A stretch of DNA of 64,000 nucleotides, from assembly GCA_019420505.1 (NCBI GenBank), contig JAHZHC010000027.1, positions 35,249 through 99,248 on the forward strand. The letters are read 5' to 3'. The notes beneath the pieces are model-generated. The model did no database searches, was not told where the DNA came from, and saw only the letters and a program-made list of their open reading frames with translations. Shown here in pieces: positions 51,042 through 60,233 of the stretch (within the stretch, counting starts at the first letter, position 1; each line of letters begins with the position of its first letter). Both the position numbers and the translations under genes were made by a program. Source of the DNA: Ruminococcus sp. GTDB lineage: Bacteria > Bacillota > Clostridia > Oscillospirales > Ruminococcaceae.

Positions 51042-51218
51042 AGATTAAATAACTTGGCTGATATATCATTATTTAAAGCGACATATAAATATAAGCCGTT
51101 TGGTTTGATCATATTTTAACACTGATACTCATAACTGTTAATGTCACGGCTGTTTTAAGCATATGGGTGCAGTGTTTATTTTTAAAAATTAGTTTTATTT
51201 TGAAAGGAATGTTTTATA
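51042..51218 (+). promoter_or_regulatory. Structured 5' leader of the GH13 gene
   Basis: The ~177-nt leader can fold a nested hairpin: AGCCGT (51094-51099) with 51146-51151, and inside it TTAACA (51116-51121) with 51136-51141, followed by a short T run. A palindromic TGATATATCA precedes it. It may be an attenuator or a regulatory leader; I do not recognise a known riboswitch. Confidence 0.4.
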
Positions 51219-52526
51219 ATGTGGGCATATGAAAGCGTATTTTATCAGATTTATCCGTTAGGTTTCTGTGGTGCACCATTTGAAAATGACGGAAATACTC
51301 AGAACAGAATATCAAAAGTTAAGGATTGGATTCCTCATATAAAAGAACTGGGCTGTAACGCTGTCTATTTTTCTCCTGTATTCGATTCTGATACCCATGG
51401 ATATAATACAAGGGATTACAGAAAAATTGACTGCCGTCTTGGTGAAAATAAGGATTTCGCTGATGTGTGTCAGGAACTTCATAATAATGGCATAAAGGTT
51501 GTTCTTGATGGAGTATTTAATCATGTTGGACGTGGTTTCTGGGCATTTCAGGATGTATTAAAAAACCGTGAAAGCTCAAGATACAGAGATTGGTTTTTTA
51601 TCAATTTCGGCGGCAATTCAAATTATAATGACGGCCTGTGGTATGAAGGCTGGGAAGGACACTTTGACCTTGTAAAACTTAATCTTCGCAATCCCGAGGT
51701 TGTGAATCATATTTTTGAATGTATAAAAGGCTGGGTCAATGAATTTGATATTGACGGACTTCGCCTTGATGTTGCATATTGTCTTGATTTTGATTTTCTT
51801 AAAAATCTCCGCAGTTACTGTAAGTCATTAAAGCAGGATTTTTTCCTGTTGGGTGAATTGCTGCATGGTGATTATGCACGTTGGGTTAATGGTGAAATGC
51901 TTGACAGCGCTACAAATTATGAATGCTATAAAGGACTTTATTCCAGCTTTAACAGTATGAATATGTTTGAAATCTGTCATTCGCTGAAAAATCAGTTCGG
52001 GCCTGAAGATTGGTGTAGATATCGTGGAATGCACCTGCTTTGTTTTGCTGATAATCACGATGTTTCAAGAGTAGCGTCAATTCTTACTAATGAAAAACAT
52101 CTACCGCTGCTTTATGCCCTTATGTTTGGTATGCCCGGAATTCCATGTGTTTATTATGGTTCTGAGTGGGGAACGAAAGCTGATAAAAGCCAGGGCGACC
52201 CGGCGCTGAGGGTGTCATTTGAAAAACCGGAATTTAATCAGCTTACAAAATGGATTTCTGATCTGGCGAAAGCGCACAGAGGATCAAAAGCGCTTTGTTA
52301 CGGTTCAATCAAAATACCGGTTTTGACTAATAAACAGTGTATTATAGAAAGAGAATTTGACGGAGAAAAAGTATTTGTAGCTGTAAATGCAGATGACCAA
52401 TCATTTGTTGCACATTTTGATGCAGGCTGCGGAAAAGCTGTCGACCTCATTACAGGAAAAGAACATGATTTCGGCGGTGGAAGTGAATTGCCGGCCTATT
52501 CAGCTTTTATGTGGAAATGCGAGTAA
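51219..52526 (+). CDS. GH13 alpha-amylase family enzyme, intracellular
   Basis: A 435-residue alpha-glucan-acting enzyme. The barrel motifs are VLDGVFNHVG, DGLRLDVA (nucleophile Asp184), LLGELLHGD (acid/base Glu213) and FADNHDVS (Asp281). The first residues SVFYQIYPLGFCGAP resemble the maltogenic/neopullulanase-like branch, but without the N-terminal binding domain of that group. With no signal peptide it probably acts on imported maltodextrins. Strong GAAAGGAATG site. Confidence 0.9.
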   Translation: MWAYESVFYQIYPLGFCGAPFENDGNTQNRISKVKDWIPHIKELGCNAVYFSPVFDSDTHGYNTRDYRKIDCRLGENKDFADVCQELHNNGIKVVLDGVFNHVGRGFWAFQDVLKNRESSRYRDWFFINFGGNSNYNDGLWYEGWEGHFDLVKLNLRNPEVVNHIFECIKGWVNEFDIDGLRLDVAYCLDFDFLKNLRSYCKSLKQDFFLLGELLHGDYARWVNGEMLDSATNYECYKGLYSSFNSMNMFEICHSLKNQFGPEDWCRYRGMHLLCFADNHDVSRVASILTNEKHLPLLYALMFGMPGIPCVYYGSEWGTKADKSQGDPALRVSFEKPEFNQLTKWISDLAKAHRGSKALCYGSIKIPVLTNKQCIIEREFDGEKVFVAVNADDQSFVAHFDAGCGKAVDLITGKEHDFGGGSELPAYSAFMWKCE

Positions 52527-52551
52527 ACTGAATTTCAGTGGAGTGATGTGA

Positions 52552-53187
52552 TTGAAACGCTATAGTTTAACAGACGGATTTTCTGCAATAGATGTTCCGG
52601 ATAAAATCAAACAAAAAATGATGGGTGTTACTTTTCATCAAAATGATCAGATTTCTGTTTCAGATCTGGCATATCTTCAGTTGCTTCATTACGATTTTAA
52701 TGGTAATGTTACAAACGGAGAACTTGTATGTGATAAAAAGCTTGCAAAAGAAGTTTTAAAAATATTCAAAAAATTGTTTGATAATAAATATCCTGTTGAA
52801 AAAATAAGACTTGCAGATGAATATGGTGGTGATGATGACAGGATAATGGCAGATAATAATTCATCATGCTTCAATTATCGTGTTATAGCTGATACAAATG
52901 TAATATCCATGCATGGTCAGGGAAGGGCAATTGATATTAATCCTTTGTATAATCCGTATATAGTCGGAAATAAGGTTATGCCTGAAAACGCATACCCATA
53001 TGCCGACAGAACCAAAAGTTTCCCCCATAAGATTGATGAAAATGATTTGTGTTATAAGGCTTTTAAATCCTATGGATGGTTGTGGGGAGGAAACTGGAAT
53101 AATTCAAAAGATTATCAGCATTTTTATAAACCTGATGGAAAGGTAAATAAAATAGTATTAAGATTCAAAAGTATTATTAATACTTAA
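52552..53187 (+). CDS. M15 family D-Ala-D-Ala carboxypeptidase-like metallopeptidase
   Basis: A 211-residue protein from TTG 52552, forced by a stop codon directly upstream; GGAG lies 8 nt before. The M15 zinc site is SMHGQGRAIDINP (His and Asp) and DYQHFY (His). WGGNW, just before the last His, fits. Such enzymes cut peptidoglycan stem peptides. No signal peptide is evident, which is odd for a wall enzyme, so export may be non-classical or the substrate may be cytoplasmic. It lies 25 bp after the GH13 gene and is probably co-transcribed. Confidence 0.8.
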   Translation: MKRYSLTDGFSAIDVPDKIKQKMMGVTFHQNDQISVSDLAYLQLLHYDFNGNVTNGELVCDKKLAKEVLKIFKKLFDNKYPVEKIRLADEYGGDDDRIMADNNSSCFNYRVIADTNVISMHGQGRAIDINPLYNPYIVGNKVMPENAYPYADRTKSFPHKIDENDLCYKAFKSYGWLWGGNWNNSKDYQHFYKPDGKVNKIVLRFKSIINT

Positions 53188-53281
53188 GTAATAATATCCA
53201 TTTAAAAAGATTGTTAATATTTTTTGTAGTAATTTTTAAATAATAGTATTACAATTAATAAAAAATATAGGAGGAACTTTT

Positions 53282-55393
53282 ATGAAATTAAAAAAATTTT
53301 TATCTGTGTTTATAGTCAGCAGCCTTATATGCAGCTTTTTATCTTTTGTAAATGTTTCGGCTGTTATTACAACATGTACGACCTATTCAGGGAAAAATGT
53401 GAATTCCCAAAGCTATAATAATTATTCAAGTACAGTTAAATCCTATCTCACCGAGTGCAGTGACGGCAGTCTTATGAGAGTTCAGGCAAATGCCGTAAGC
53501 GGAAAAATTCTTGTAGAATATTATGACAGCGAATATAATCTTAAAAGTACAAAGCTTGTAGATTCAGAGCTTTCAGTTTTCGGAGGATTTTACAGCACAG
53601 ACACTAACTATTATATATTAAGCGGTCAAACCAATTATAATGAAGATGATTCTGTTGAAGTATACAGAATTACAAAGTATGATACAGACTGGAACAGGAT
53701 TTCTTCATGCGGTCTTTACGGTGAAAATACATATATACCATTTGATGCCGGAACTGCAAGAATGACTTCAAGCGGTAACTATTTGCTGATAAGAACCTGT
53801 CATGAAATGTATGCGTCAAGTGATGGTAAACACCATCAAGCTAATGTTACAATTCAGGTGGATATGAACACTATGACGGTAACTGATAAATATTCAGGGG
53901 TTATGAATAGCGGATATGGATATGTAAGTCATTCTTTTAATCAGTTTATAAAAACCGACGGAACAAGTATTGTCGGAGTTGACCATGGAGATGCATATCC
54001 TCGTTCAGCTGTACTTATTAAGTATAATACAGATTTTACAACTGGAAAATTTGTTCCGGGTTATTCAAGTAAATGTTCGGTAATCGATATGATTGAATTT
54101 ACCGGAAATATCGGAGCTAATTATACGGGTGCTAATATCGGAGGCTTTGAAATCTCTGATACCAGCTATATTGTAGCAGGAAATACCGTAGATCAAAACG
54201 ATTTCAGTAATTCAAAGACAAGAAATATCTTTGTTTCGGTTTCTCCGAGAGATTTGAGTTCTTCATCGAATTTATCCATGATCACAAATTATCAAGAGGG
54301 TGAAGCATCTGCTTCTGCACCGCATCTTGTAAAAATAAGCAATAAACAATTTGTTCTTATGTGGACTCAGAATAATACGATTTATTATGTGATGCTTAAT
54401 TCTGCAGGTGAAAAGAGCAGTAATGTTTATAGTATGACCGGAGAACTTTCAGATTGTGCACCTGTCTTATTAAGCAACGGTAAGATAATATGGTATGTAT
54501 GGGATAACGAACAAATTGACTTTTATAGTATAAACGCATCGGATCTTTCTCAGAATGATAAAACAGAAATAAAAAATGGTCATAAATATGTTACAATTCA
54601 GGAAGCAACTTCTAAAAGTAATATTGTTATACAGAAGTGTTCTGTTTGTGAACATGAAAAAACATTTACAGTTCCTAATTCAGTAACACCATGGTGGAGA
54701 TTAAATGCAGATTCAGGTTCATATTGGTCATATATTTCTAAAAGTTTGACAGAAGGAGATACAGTTGACTTATTATTTAGTACTTCTCCTTCAAATGTTG
54801 ATTCTTCAGAAGTTTTGATTATTTCTTCTGATCCAAATGTAATGTCAGTTAATTCAAATAGAATTACCGCTTTAAATGCCGGTACAGCTGAAATTACTAT
54901 TCAACCTAAATATAATTCGTCAGCTGCTAAAAAATTCACATTTACAGTTTCACATGAGTTTGAAGATACTGTTGTAGCTCCAACTTATTCAGAGGACGGA
55001 TATACTTTGCATACCTGTGTTCATTGCGGTTACAGCTATAAGGACAATTATGTCGACAGATATAAAACTCAGCTTGTTGGAAAAGTTTTTTATCAGACAA
55101 GAAGCTCAGGAACCGAAATCCGATTTATTGCCGAAGTTGATGAACAGGATATTATTAATGCAGAAAACGGTAAATATTCTGTAAGCTTAAATAATGACGA
55201 AACCAATACTCAGGAAGTTACGACTGCATATTATTCATTCTATTCAAATGGCAAGTTAATAAGCGCTCCTGAAGGAAAATGTTATATAATCACTCATGCC
55301 TACGGTAATGTAGGAACAGGTGATACATTAGAAGCAGAGTTTTCTCTTAACAGTTATGAGTCAGGACTCTCCAGAACAGTGACATTAGGTTAA
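53282..55393 (+). CDS. Secreted protein with Big2 (bacterial Ig-like) domain, unknown function
   Basis: A 703-residue protein with a signal peptide (about 1-29). The large N-terminal region (about 45-435) has repeated WYVWD- and SGNYLLIRTCHEM-type strands and reads like a beta-propeller. A CSVC element occurs near 458. A Big2-type domain follows (about 490-560; DPNVMSVNSNRITALNAGTAEITI), then a HTCVHCGYSYKDNYVD cysteine pair (about 578-592) and a last beta domain (about 600-703). No wall anchor or catalytic motif is seen. AGGAGG precedes the start. Confidence 0.78.
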   Translation: MKLKKFLSVFIVSSLICSFLSFVNVSAVITTCTTYSGKNVNSQSYNNYSSTVKSYLTECSDGSLMRVQANAVSGKILVEYYDSEYNLKSTKLVDSELSVFGGFYSTDTNYYILSGQTNYNEDDSVEVYRITKYDTDWNRISSCGLYGENTYIPFDAGTARMTSSGNYLLIRTCHEMYASSDGKHHQANVTIQVDMNTMTVTDKYSGVMNSGYGYVSHSFNQFIKTDGTSIVGVDHGDAYPRSAVLIKYNTDFTTGKFVPGYSSKCSVIDMIEFTGNIGANYTGANIGGFEISDTSYIVAGNTVDQNDFSNSKTRNIFVSVSPRDLSSSSNLSMITNYQEGEASASAPHLVKISNKQFVLMWTQNNTIYYVMLNSAGEKSSNVYSMTGELSDCAPVLLSNGKIIWYVWDNEQIDFYSINASDLSQNDKTEIKNGHKYVTIQEATSKSNIVIQKCSVCEHEKTFTVPNSVTPWWRLNADSGSYWSYISKSLTEGDTVDLLFSTSPSNVDSSEVLIISSDPNVMSVNSNRITALNAGTAEITIQPKYNSSAAKKFTFTVSHEFEDTVVAPTYSEDGYTLHTCVHCGYSYKDNYVDRYKTQLVGKVFYQTRSSGTEIRFIAEVDEQDIINAENGKYSVSLNNDETNTQEVTTAYYSFYSNGKLISAPEGKCYIITHAYGNVGTGDTLEAEFSLNSYESGLSRTVTLG

Positions 55394-55410
55394 ACAATAT
55401 ATCTCATAAT

Positions 55411-55446
55411 AAAAAAATCGTCGGACTATTGTCCGACGATTTTATT
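55411..55446. terminator. Bidirectional terminator
   Basis: AAAATCGTCGGAC pairs perfectly with GTCCGACGATTTT around TATT. It is shared by the secreted protein gene and the converging SASP gene. Confidence 0.9.
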
Positions 55447-55466
55447 TATTCCATCCCGGAATATTA

Positions 55467-55655
55467 TTACTGATTGTTACCGGTCTTATAAGCGTCAATC
55501 ATTTTCTTTACCATCTGACCGCCTACAGATCCAACTTCACGAGCTGTAAGGTCACCATTGTAACCTTGCTTGAGGTTTACGCCAACTTCGTTAGCAGCTT
55601 CCATCTTAAATCTTTCAAGAGTTTGTCTTCCCTGATCTGAAGTAATACCTTTCAT
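55467..55655 (-). CDS. Alpha/beta-type small acid-soluble spore protein (SASP)
   Basis: SASPs coat and protect DNA in dormant spores and are degraded at germination. The 62-residue protein has the family signature EAANEVGVNLKQGYNGDLTA followed by REVGSVGGQMVKKMI. ATG 55655 after AAGGAG is the preferred start. Upstream, CATATAATA on the minus strand (55704-55696) loosely resembles a SigG -10 box. Together with spoIIA it shows the organism has spore genes. Confidence 0.95.
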   Translation of the reverse strand: MKGITSDQGRQTLERFKMEAANEVGVNLKQGYNGDLTAREVGSVGGQMVKKMIDAYKTGNNQ

Positions 55656-55791
55656 TTTTAACACTCCTTTTTTTTATTTATCGGGTTTGCTTTATTATTA
55701 TATGACCTCATAACTTAAATATCAGAGGTAATTTTTTCGATAGAGACCATTATTTTCAGCCTTTAATATTAAAAACATTTGTCATTTTCTA

Positions 55792-55820
55792 TTGAATTAC
55801 AAAAGGGTTTATGATATAAT
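55792..55820 (+). promoter_or_regulatory. Sigma-A promoter of the wall-binding-repeat gene
   Basis: TTGAAT (55792-55797), a 17-bp spacer and TATAAT (55815-55820). Confidence 0.75.
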
Positions 55821-55874
55821 AATATGTGTAAATGTGTAAATAAAAGAGTAATTTAAATACCGGGAGAAATAAAT

Positions 55875-58055
55875 ATGACCATTGAACGTTTTGAATTCTC
55901 AAACAAATGCTTTGGAAAACAATACCAAATGAAAAAATTGAATATAAAAGCTTTGGTTGTGGTATGTACCTGTGTCATGGCTCTGATTTTCGGAGGATAT
56001 CTTTATTATGGTGCAAACTTTGCTCCCGGATGGCATGTCAGAAGATCAGGTGCTTCATTCTATATTTTAGCTGAAACAGGAAAAAGAGCAGTGGGAATGC
56101 ATCTTATTGACAATTCATCATATCTGTTTGATGAAAATGGATACATAATGACCGGCTGGCAGGAATATGACGGAGAAACATATTATTTTGACGAAGACGG
56201 AGTAATGCAGAAAGGCACTGTAACTATAGATGGAGTAAAATATCACCTTTCAGATGAATCAGGAATATTCCGAACAGGGCTTTGTTCAATAAACGGAGAA
56301 GAATATTTCTTTGACGATAAAGGCTTTCCTGATACAGGTTTTGCAAATGTCGAGGGTAAATACTATTATTATGATTCGGAAGGAAAGAAAATTACCGGAT
56401 GGGTCGAATTAAATGATATGAAATATTATTTTCTCAGTTCAGGTGAAATGGCAGTAGGTTTTTATGAAATAAATGATAAAACTTATTGCTTTGCATCTGA
56501 TGGTCATATGCTTGTGGGAATGCATACAGTTGACGGAAAAAAATATTTGTTTGATGATAACGGAGTTATGCATAAAGGCTGGAAAAAAGACGGCAAAAAA
56601 TATATGCATGCCAGTGAAAAAACTGGTGCCTTTGATTCAGGCTTTGCAAAGGTTGACGGAAAAACATATTATTTTGATGAAAATTATCATATGGTCAAGG
56701 GTTGGAAAACTATTGATAAAAAAAGATATTATTTTTCTGAAATCGGCGTTATGAAAACCGGTTGGTTTGAATATGAGGGAAATAAATATCATTTTAATAA
56801 AAAAGGCGCAGCAGATAAAGGATTTACTGAGATTGACGGTGAAACATACTACTTTAACGGAAAATATAAGCTGCTGACAGGCTGGCAGAATATTAATAAT
56901 AAATTATATTATTTGGGTCAGGCAGGAGTAGCCGCTTCGGGAATCTTTGAGGATAATAATAAAACATATTATTTTAATCCTAAAAATCATGCCGCCGTTA
57001 AAGGATTGGCAAAAGTAAAAGATTACAGTGACGGTGAAAAGAATAGGATCAAAGATTTTTATGATGAAGCAAAAATTCTTGATAAGGCTTCTATAGATGA
57101 ACTTGAGATCGATGAAATTGCATTGCTTTCAAGCCTTGAGGATAAATATAAGAATGGTACATATAATGAATTTATGCTCAAAGCTTATAGATTAATGGGT
57201 AAGAATTTGTTCGGTCAGGCATATTTTAATGACGACTATGAGATGGAAACCGGATGGCGTAATATCAACGGCTATATATTCTATTTCGATGAGGAAACCG
57301 GCGAAAAGGCAACAGGATGGAAAACTATTGAGGGAAAAACATATTATTTCGGCTTGTGCGGTGCAGCAGCCGTTGGAAATATGGAGATCGACGGGAATTC
57401 TTATACATTCTCTGATGACGGAGTGATGTCCGATGGTCTGGTGGAAATAGACGGCAAGTATAAGCATGCATCTGATAACAGCTCTGGTAATAATGTCTGG
57501 ACTGTAAGCGATTTTGCCGAAATTGATGGATATACATATTATTTCGACAAAAATGGGTTTGCCGTAAAGGGTTGGAATACTATAGACGGTAAACAGTTTT
57601 ATTTTGATGAAAAATATAGATTAATCAGAGGGATCTTCAAGTCAAATGATGAGTATTATTATATGTCTTTAAATGGTATGGAAACTGATAAATGGGTCAA
57701 CACAGATGAAGGTACATATTATTTCGGAAGTAACGGTAGGGCATATAAAGGTTGGAAAACAGTAAACGGAATCGAATTTTATTTCGGAAAAGACGGTAAA
57801 ATTCAGCGTGAATGGACAACAATTGACGGAAAGAAATATTTCCTTCAAGAAGGAGTTGTAACCAGAGGTCCGATTTATATTGACGGAGTTTTATATAACT
57901 TCGGTGAGCATGGATATCTGAAAAGCGGTTGGGTAACATGGAATACATATAGGTATTATAATAACAAAAACGGAGAACCTTATACCAATTGTACTAAAAC
58001 AATCAATGGCAGGAAATATTCATTTGATAATAACGGAATTGCATCATTGAAATAA
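55875..58055 (+). CDS. Membrane-anchored cell-wall-binding-repeat protein
   Basis: A 726-residue protein. An N-terminal signal-anchor helix (about 25-50) follows a short cytoplasmic tail. Nearly everything after it is ~20-residue repeats of the G-W-x(3)-GKxYYF-x(4)-G type (choline/glucan-binding family). The array is interrupted once (about 375-440) by a helical, charged insert without such repeats. No hydrolase domain is present. The repeats bind wall teichoic-acid choline or glucans in other species; the ligand here is unknown. A CE2-like esterase gene starts 26 bp downstream. Confidence 0.87.
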   Translation: MTIERFEFSNKCFGKQYQMKKLNIKALVVVCTCVMALIFGGYLYYGANFAPGWHVRRSGASFYILAETGKRAVGMHLIDNSSYLFDENGYIMTGWQEYDGETYYFDEDGVMQKGTVTIDGVKYHLSDESGIFRTGLCSINGEEYFFDDKGFPDTGFANVEGKYYYYDSEGKKITGWVELNDMKYYFLSSGEMAVGFYEINDKTYCFASDGHMLVGMHTVDGKKYLFDDNGVMHKGWKKDGKKYMHASEKTGAFDSGFAKVDGKTYYFDENYHMVKGWKTIDKKRYYFSEIGVMKTGWFEYEGNKYHFNKKGAADKGFTEIDGETYYFNGKYKLLTGWQNINNKLYYLGQAGVAASGIFEDNNKTYYFNPKNHAAVKGLAKVKDYSDGEKNRIKDFYDEAKILDKASIDELEIDEIALLSSLEDKYKNGTYNEFMLKAYRLMGKNLFGQAYFNDDYEMETGWRNINGYIFYFDEETGEKATGWKTIEGKTYYFGLCGAAAVGNMEIDGNSYTFSDDGVMSDGLVEIDGKYKHASDNSSGNNVWTVSDFAEIDGYTYYFDKNGFAVKGWNTIDGKQFYFDEKYRLIRGIFKSNDEYYYMSLNGMETDKWVNTDEGTYYFGSNGRAYKGWKTVNGIEFYFGKDGKIQREWTTIDGKKYFLQEGVVTRGPIYIDGVLYNFGEHGYLKSGWVTWNTYRYYNNKNGEPYTNCTKTINGRKYSFDNNGIASLK

Positions 58056-58081
58056 ATTATTTGCCGGAGGGTGTAACAATT

Positions 58082-59146
58082 ATGACAGAATTAAAAAATA
58101 AAAAGCTGATAGAAGCAGATGATAAGAATATTTCTTATATGGGACGTGTGGATTTTTCTGATCCAAAAGCTCCTTTAATAATTTTTGCAGGCTCAAATAT
58201 TTCTATTCGTTTTAAAGGCACTGCTGTCGGAGCTGTAATTGTAAATCACTTTTTTTACAACATAATGGATTTGGGAGTCATTGTTGACGGAAAAGAAGAT
58301 AAAATCAGATTTGAAGAAAATGAAAAAGAAATATATCTTAATATTGCAGAAAACCTTGAAGATACTGAACATGAAATAGTGCTGTTTAAAAGACAGGACG
58401 CTACGCATTATTTTGAATTCAAAGGATTCGCCGTCGAAGGAACCGTGCTGCCTGTACGTCCGAAACCGATAAGAAAAATTGAATGCTACGGTGATTCTGT
58501 TTCAGCAGGAGCTGTTTGTGAAGCTGTGGATTATACTGCACAGTGTGATCCCGAAAACCATCAGGGTGTGTACGATAGTGCATGGCATTCATATTCCATG
58601 ATTACTGCAAGAAACCTCGGCGCAGAAATTAATAATGTTGCTCAGGGAGGCATAGCAATCTTCGACGGTACAGGATATTACCATGCCCCTGATTTCATAG
58701 GTATGGAGTCTGCGTATGATAAGCTGTGTTATTTTCCGGAGGGCGGAATTTCAAACTGGGATTTTTCAAAATATATACCCAACATAGTGCTTTTTGCAGT
58801 AGGTCAAAATGACTCTCATCATGAAGGACATGAAGATTTAAATATAAACGATCCGGATTATAGATTAAAGTGGAAAAACGCTTATAAGAAAATTATCTTA
58901 GATTTGAAAATTAAATATCCAAAGGCTACATTTATATTGCTTCTTACCGTGCTTATGCATGATAAAGGCTGGGACAGTGCAGTGTCGGAAATTGCCGATG
59001 AGTTAAATGATGAAAAAATTCATTATCTTAAATTTAAACGTGCAGGAAAAGCAACACCCGGTCATCCAAGACTTCCTGAACAGTATGAAATGGCAGAAGA
59101 ATTAACAGCTTTCATTTCTAATCTGGGAGATTCCGTTTGGGAGTGA
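58082..59146 (+). CDS. SGNH/GDSL esterase, CE2-like
   Basis: 354 residues from ATG 58082 after GGAGGG. It has an N-terminal jelly-roll (about 15-120; PLIIFAGSNISIRFKG) and then an SGNH domain: ECYGDSVSAG (nucleophile Ser), a NNVAQGGIAI block, and FAVGQNDSHH with the Gly-Gln-Asn block. GHPRLPEQYEMA carries the late His. This two-domain plan is that of carbohydrate esterase family 2, which removes acetyl groups from plant or other glycans. Unlike secreted CE2 enzymes it has no signal peptide. It is likely co-transcribed with the wall-binding-repeat gene. Confidence 0.85.
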   Translation: MTELKNKKLIEADDKNISYMGRVDFSDPKAPLIIFAGSNISIRFKGTAVGAVIVNHFFYNIMDLGVIVDGKEDKIRFEENEKEIYLNIAENLEDTEHEIVLFKRQDATHYFEFKGFAVEGTVLPVRPKPIRKIECYGDSVSAGAVCEAVDYTAQCDPENHQGVYDSAWHSYSMITARNLGAEINNVAQGGIAIFDGTGYYHAPDFIGMESAYDKLCYFPEGGISNWDFSKYIPNIVLFAVGQNDSHHEGHEDLNINDPDYRLKWKNAYKKIILDLKIKYPKATFILLLTVLMHDKGWDSAVSEIADELNDEKIHYLKFKRAGKATPGHPRLPEQYEMAEELTAFISNLGDSVWE

Positions 59147-59233
59147 AGCTGAAAATGCTAAGTTGTTTGCTGTTAATATAAAAAATAAAATTTGTGGGAT
59201 AATATATATGATAAAATATAAGAGGTAAAACAA

Positions 59234-60181
59234 ATGGGTAAAAGACTTTTATTCGTGTTTAATCCGTTTGCCGGGAAAGGTCAGGTCAAGGATAATCTTT
59301 GTGATCTGATAGATATTTTTACAAAAAACGGATTTGAAGTTACATCATATCCAACTCAGGCTTCTATGGACGGCTATAAAAAAGTTAAGACCGAAGCATC
59401 TAATTATGATTTAATTGTGGCTTCCGGAGGTGACGGTACACTTAGTGAAGTGGTTAAAGCTTTAATGGAACAGGAAACCAAAATTCCTTTGGGATATATT
59501 CCCGCCGGTTCAACCAACGATTTTGCTTCCAGTATGGAAATACCTAAAAAAATGACTGATGCAGCCCAAGCCATTATGAACGGTGTGGAATTTGATTATG
59601 ACGTGGGCGAGTTTAATGGACAATACTTCGTTTATGTTGCCGGATTCGGCGCATTTACTGACGTGTCTTATGAAACGCCGCAGAATGCAAAGAATACCTT
59701 TGGTCATGCCGCATATGTTGTAGAAGCTATAAAAAGACTGCCTAAAATTTCGGGTCAGGATATGATAGTTGAGCACGACGGCGAAAGAATTGAAGGTAAT
59801 TTTATCTTGGGATTGGTTTCTAATACCGTATCGGTTGCAGGCATAAGGAAGCTTATTACTGACGGGGTGTGTTTTGATGACGGTTTATTTGAAATAACCC
59901 TCGTTAAAACTCCGTCTAATCCGATTGCTCTGCAAAAAACCATCACAGAAGCTTTGTTCAAAAAACTAACAAATGAAAAATGTTTTGTGACATTTAAAAC
60001 GTCAAGAGTAAAATTTATCAGTAAAAGTGAGATTCCATGGACGTTGGACGGAGAATCAGGCGGAGCGCATAAAGAAGTTGAGATTATTAATCATAAGCAA
60101 GCCCTTAGATTAATGATTGCTCCTGACGATAAAACCGCCGAGCAAAAATTGGTGAATTCCTTAGATGTGAATAATGAATAA
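59234..60181 (+). CDS. Diacylglycerol/lipid kinase family protein (YegS/BmrU type)
   Basis: A 315-residue cytoplasmic or membrane-associated kinase. The DAGK catalytic domain (about 1-130) has LFVFNPFAGKG, the nucleotide-binding VASGGDGTLSEVVKAL loop, and PAGSTNDFASS. The C-terminal beta-sandwich domain (about 140-300) has the PWTLDGE motif. Probably makes phosphatidic acid or a related phospholipid. Confidence 0.92.
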   Translation: MGKRLLFVFNPFAGKGQVKDNLCDLIDIFTKNGFEVTSYPTQASMDGYKKVKTEASNYDLIVASGGDGTLSEVVKALMEQETKIPLGYIPAGSTNDFASSMEIPKKMTDAAQAIMNGVEFDYDVGEFNGQYFVYVAGFGAFTDVSYETPQNAKNTFGHAAYVVEAIKRLPKISGQDMIVEHDGERIEGNFILGLVSNTVSVAGIRKLITDGVCFDDGLFEITLVKTPSNPIALQKTITEALFKKLTNEKCFVTFKTSRVKFISKSEIPWTLDGESGGAHKEVEIINHKQALRLMIAPDDKTAEQKLVNSLDVNNE

Positions 60182-60183
60182 AA

Positions 60184-60215
60184 ATACGGGAAGTCTTGTT
60201 TGACTTCCCGTAAAT
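60184..60215. terminator. Bidirectional terminator
   Basis: TACGGGAAGTC pairs perfectly with GACTTCCCGTA. It is shared by the lipid kinase gene and ilvE. Confidence 0.85.
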
Positions 60216-60233
60216 ATTTGTATATTAAATAAA

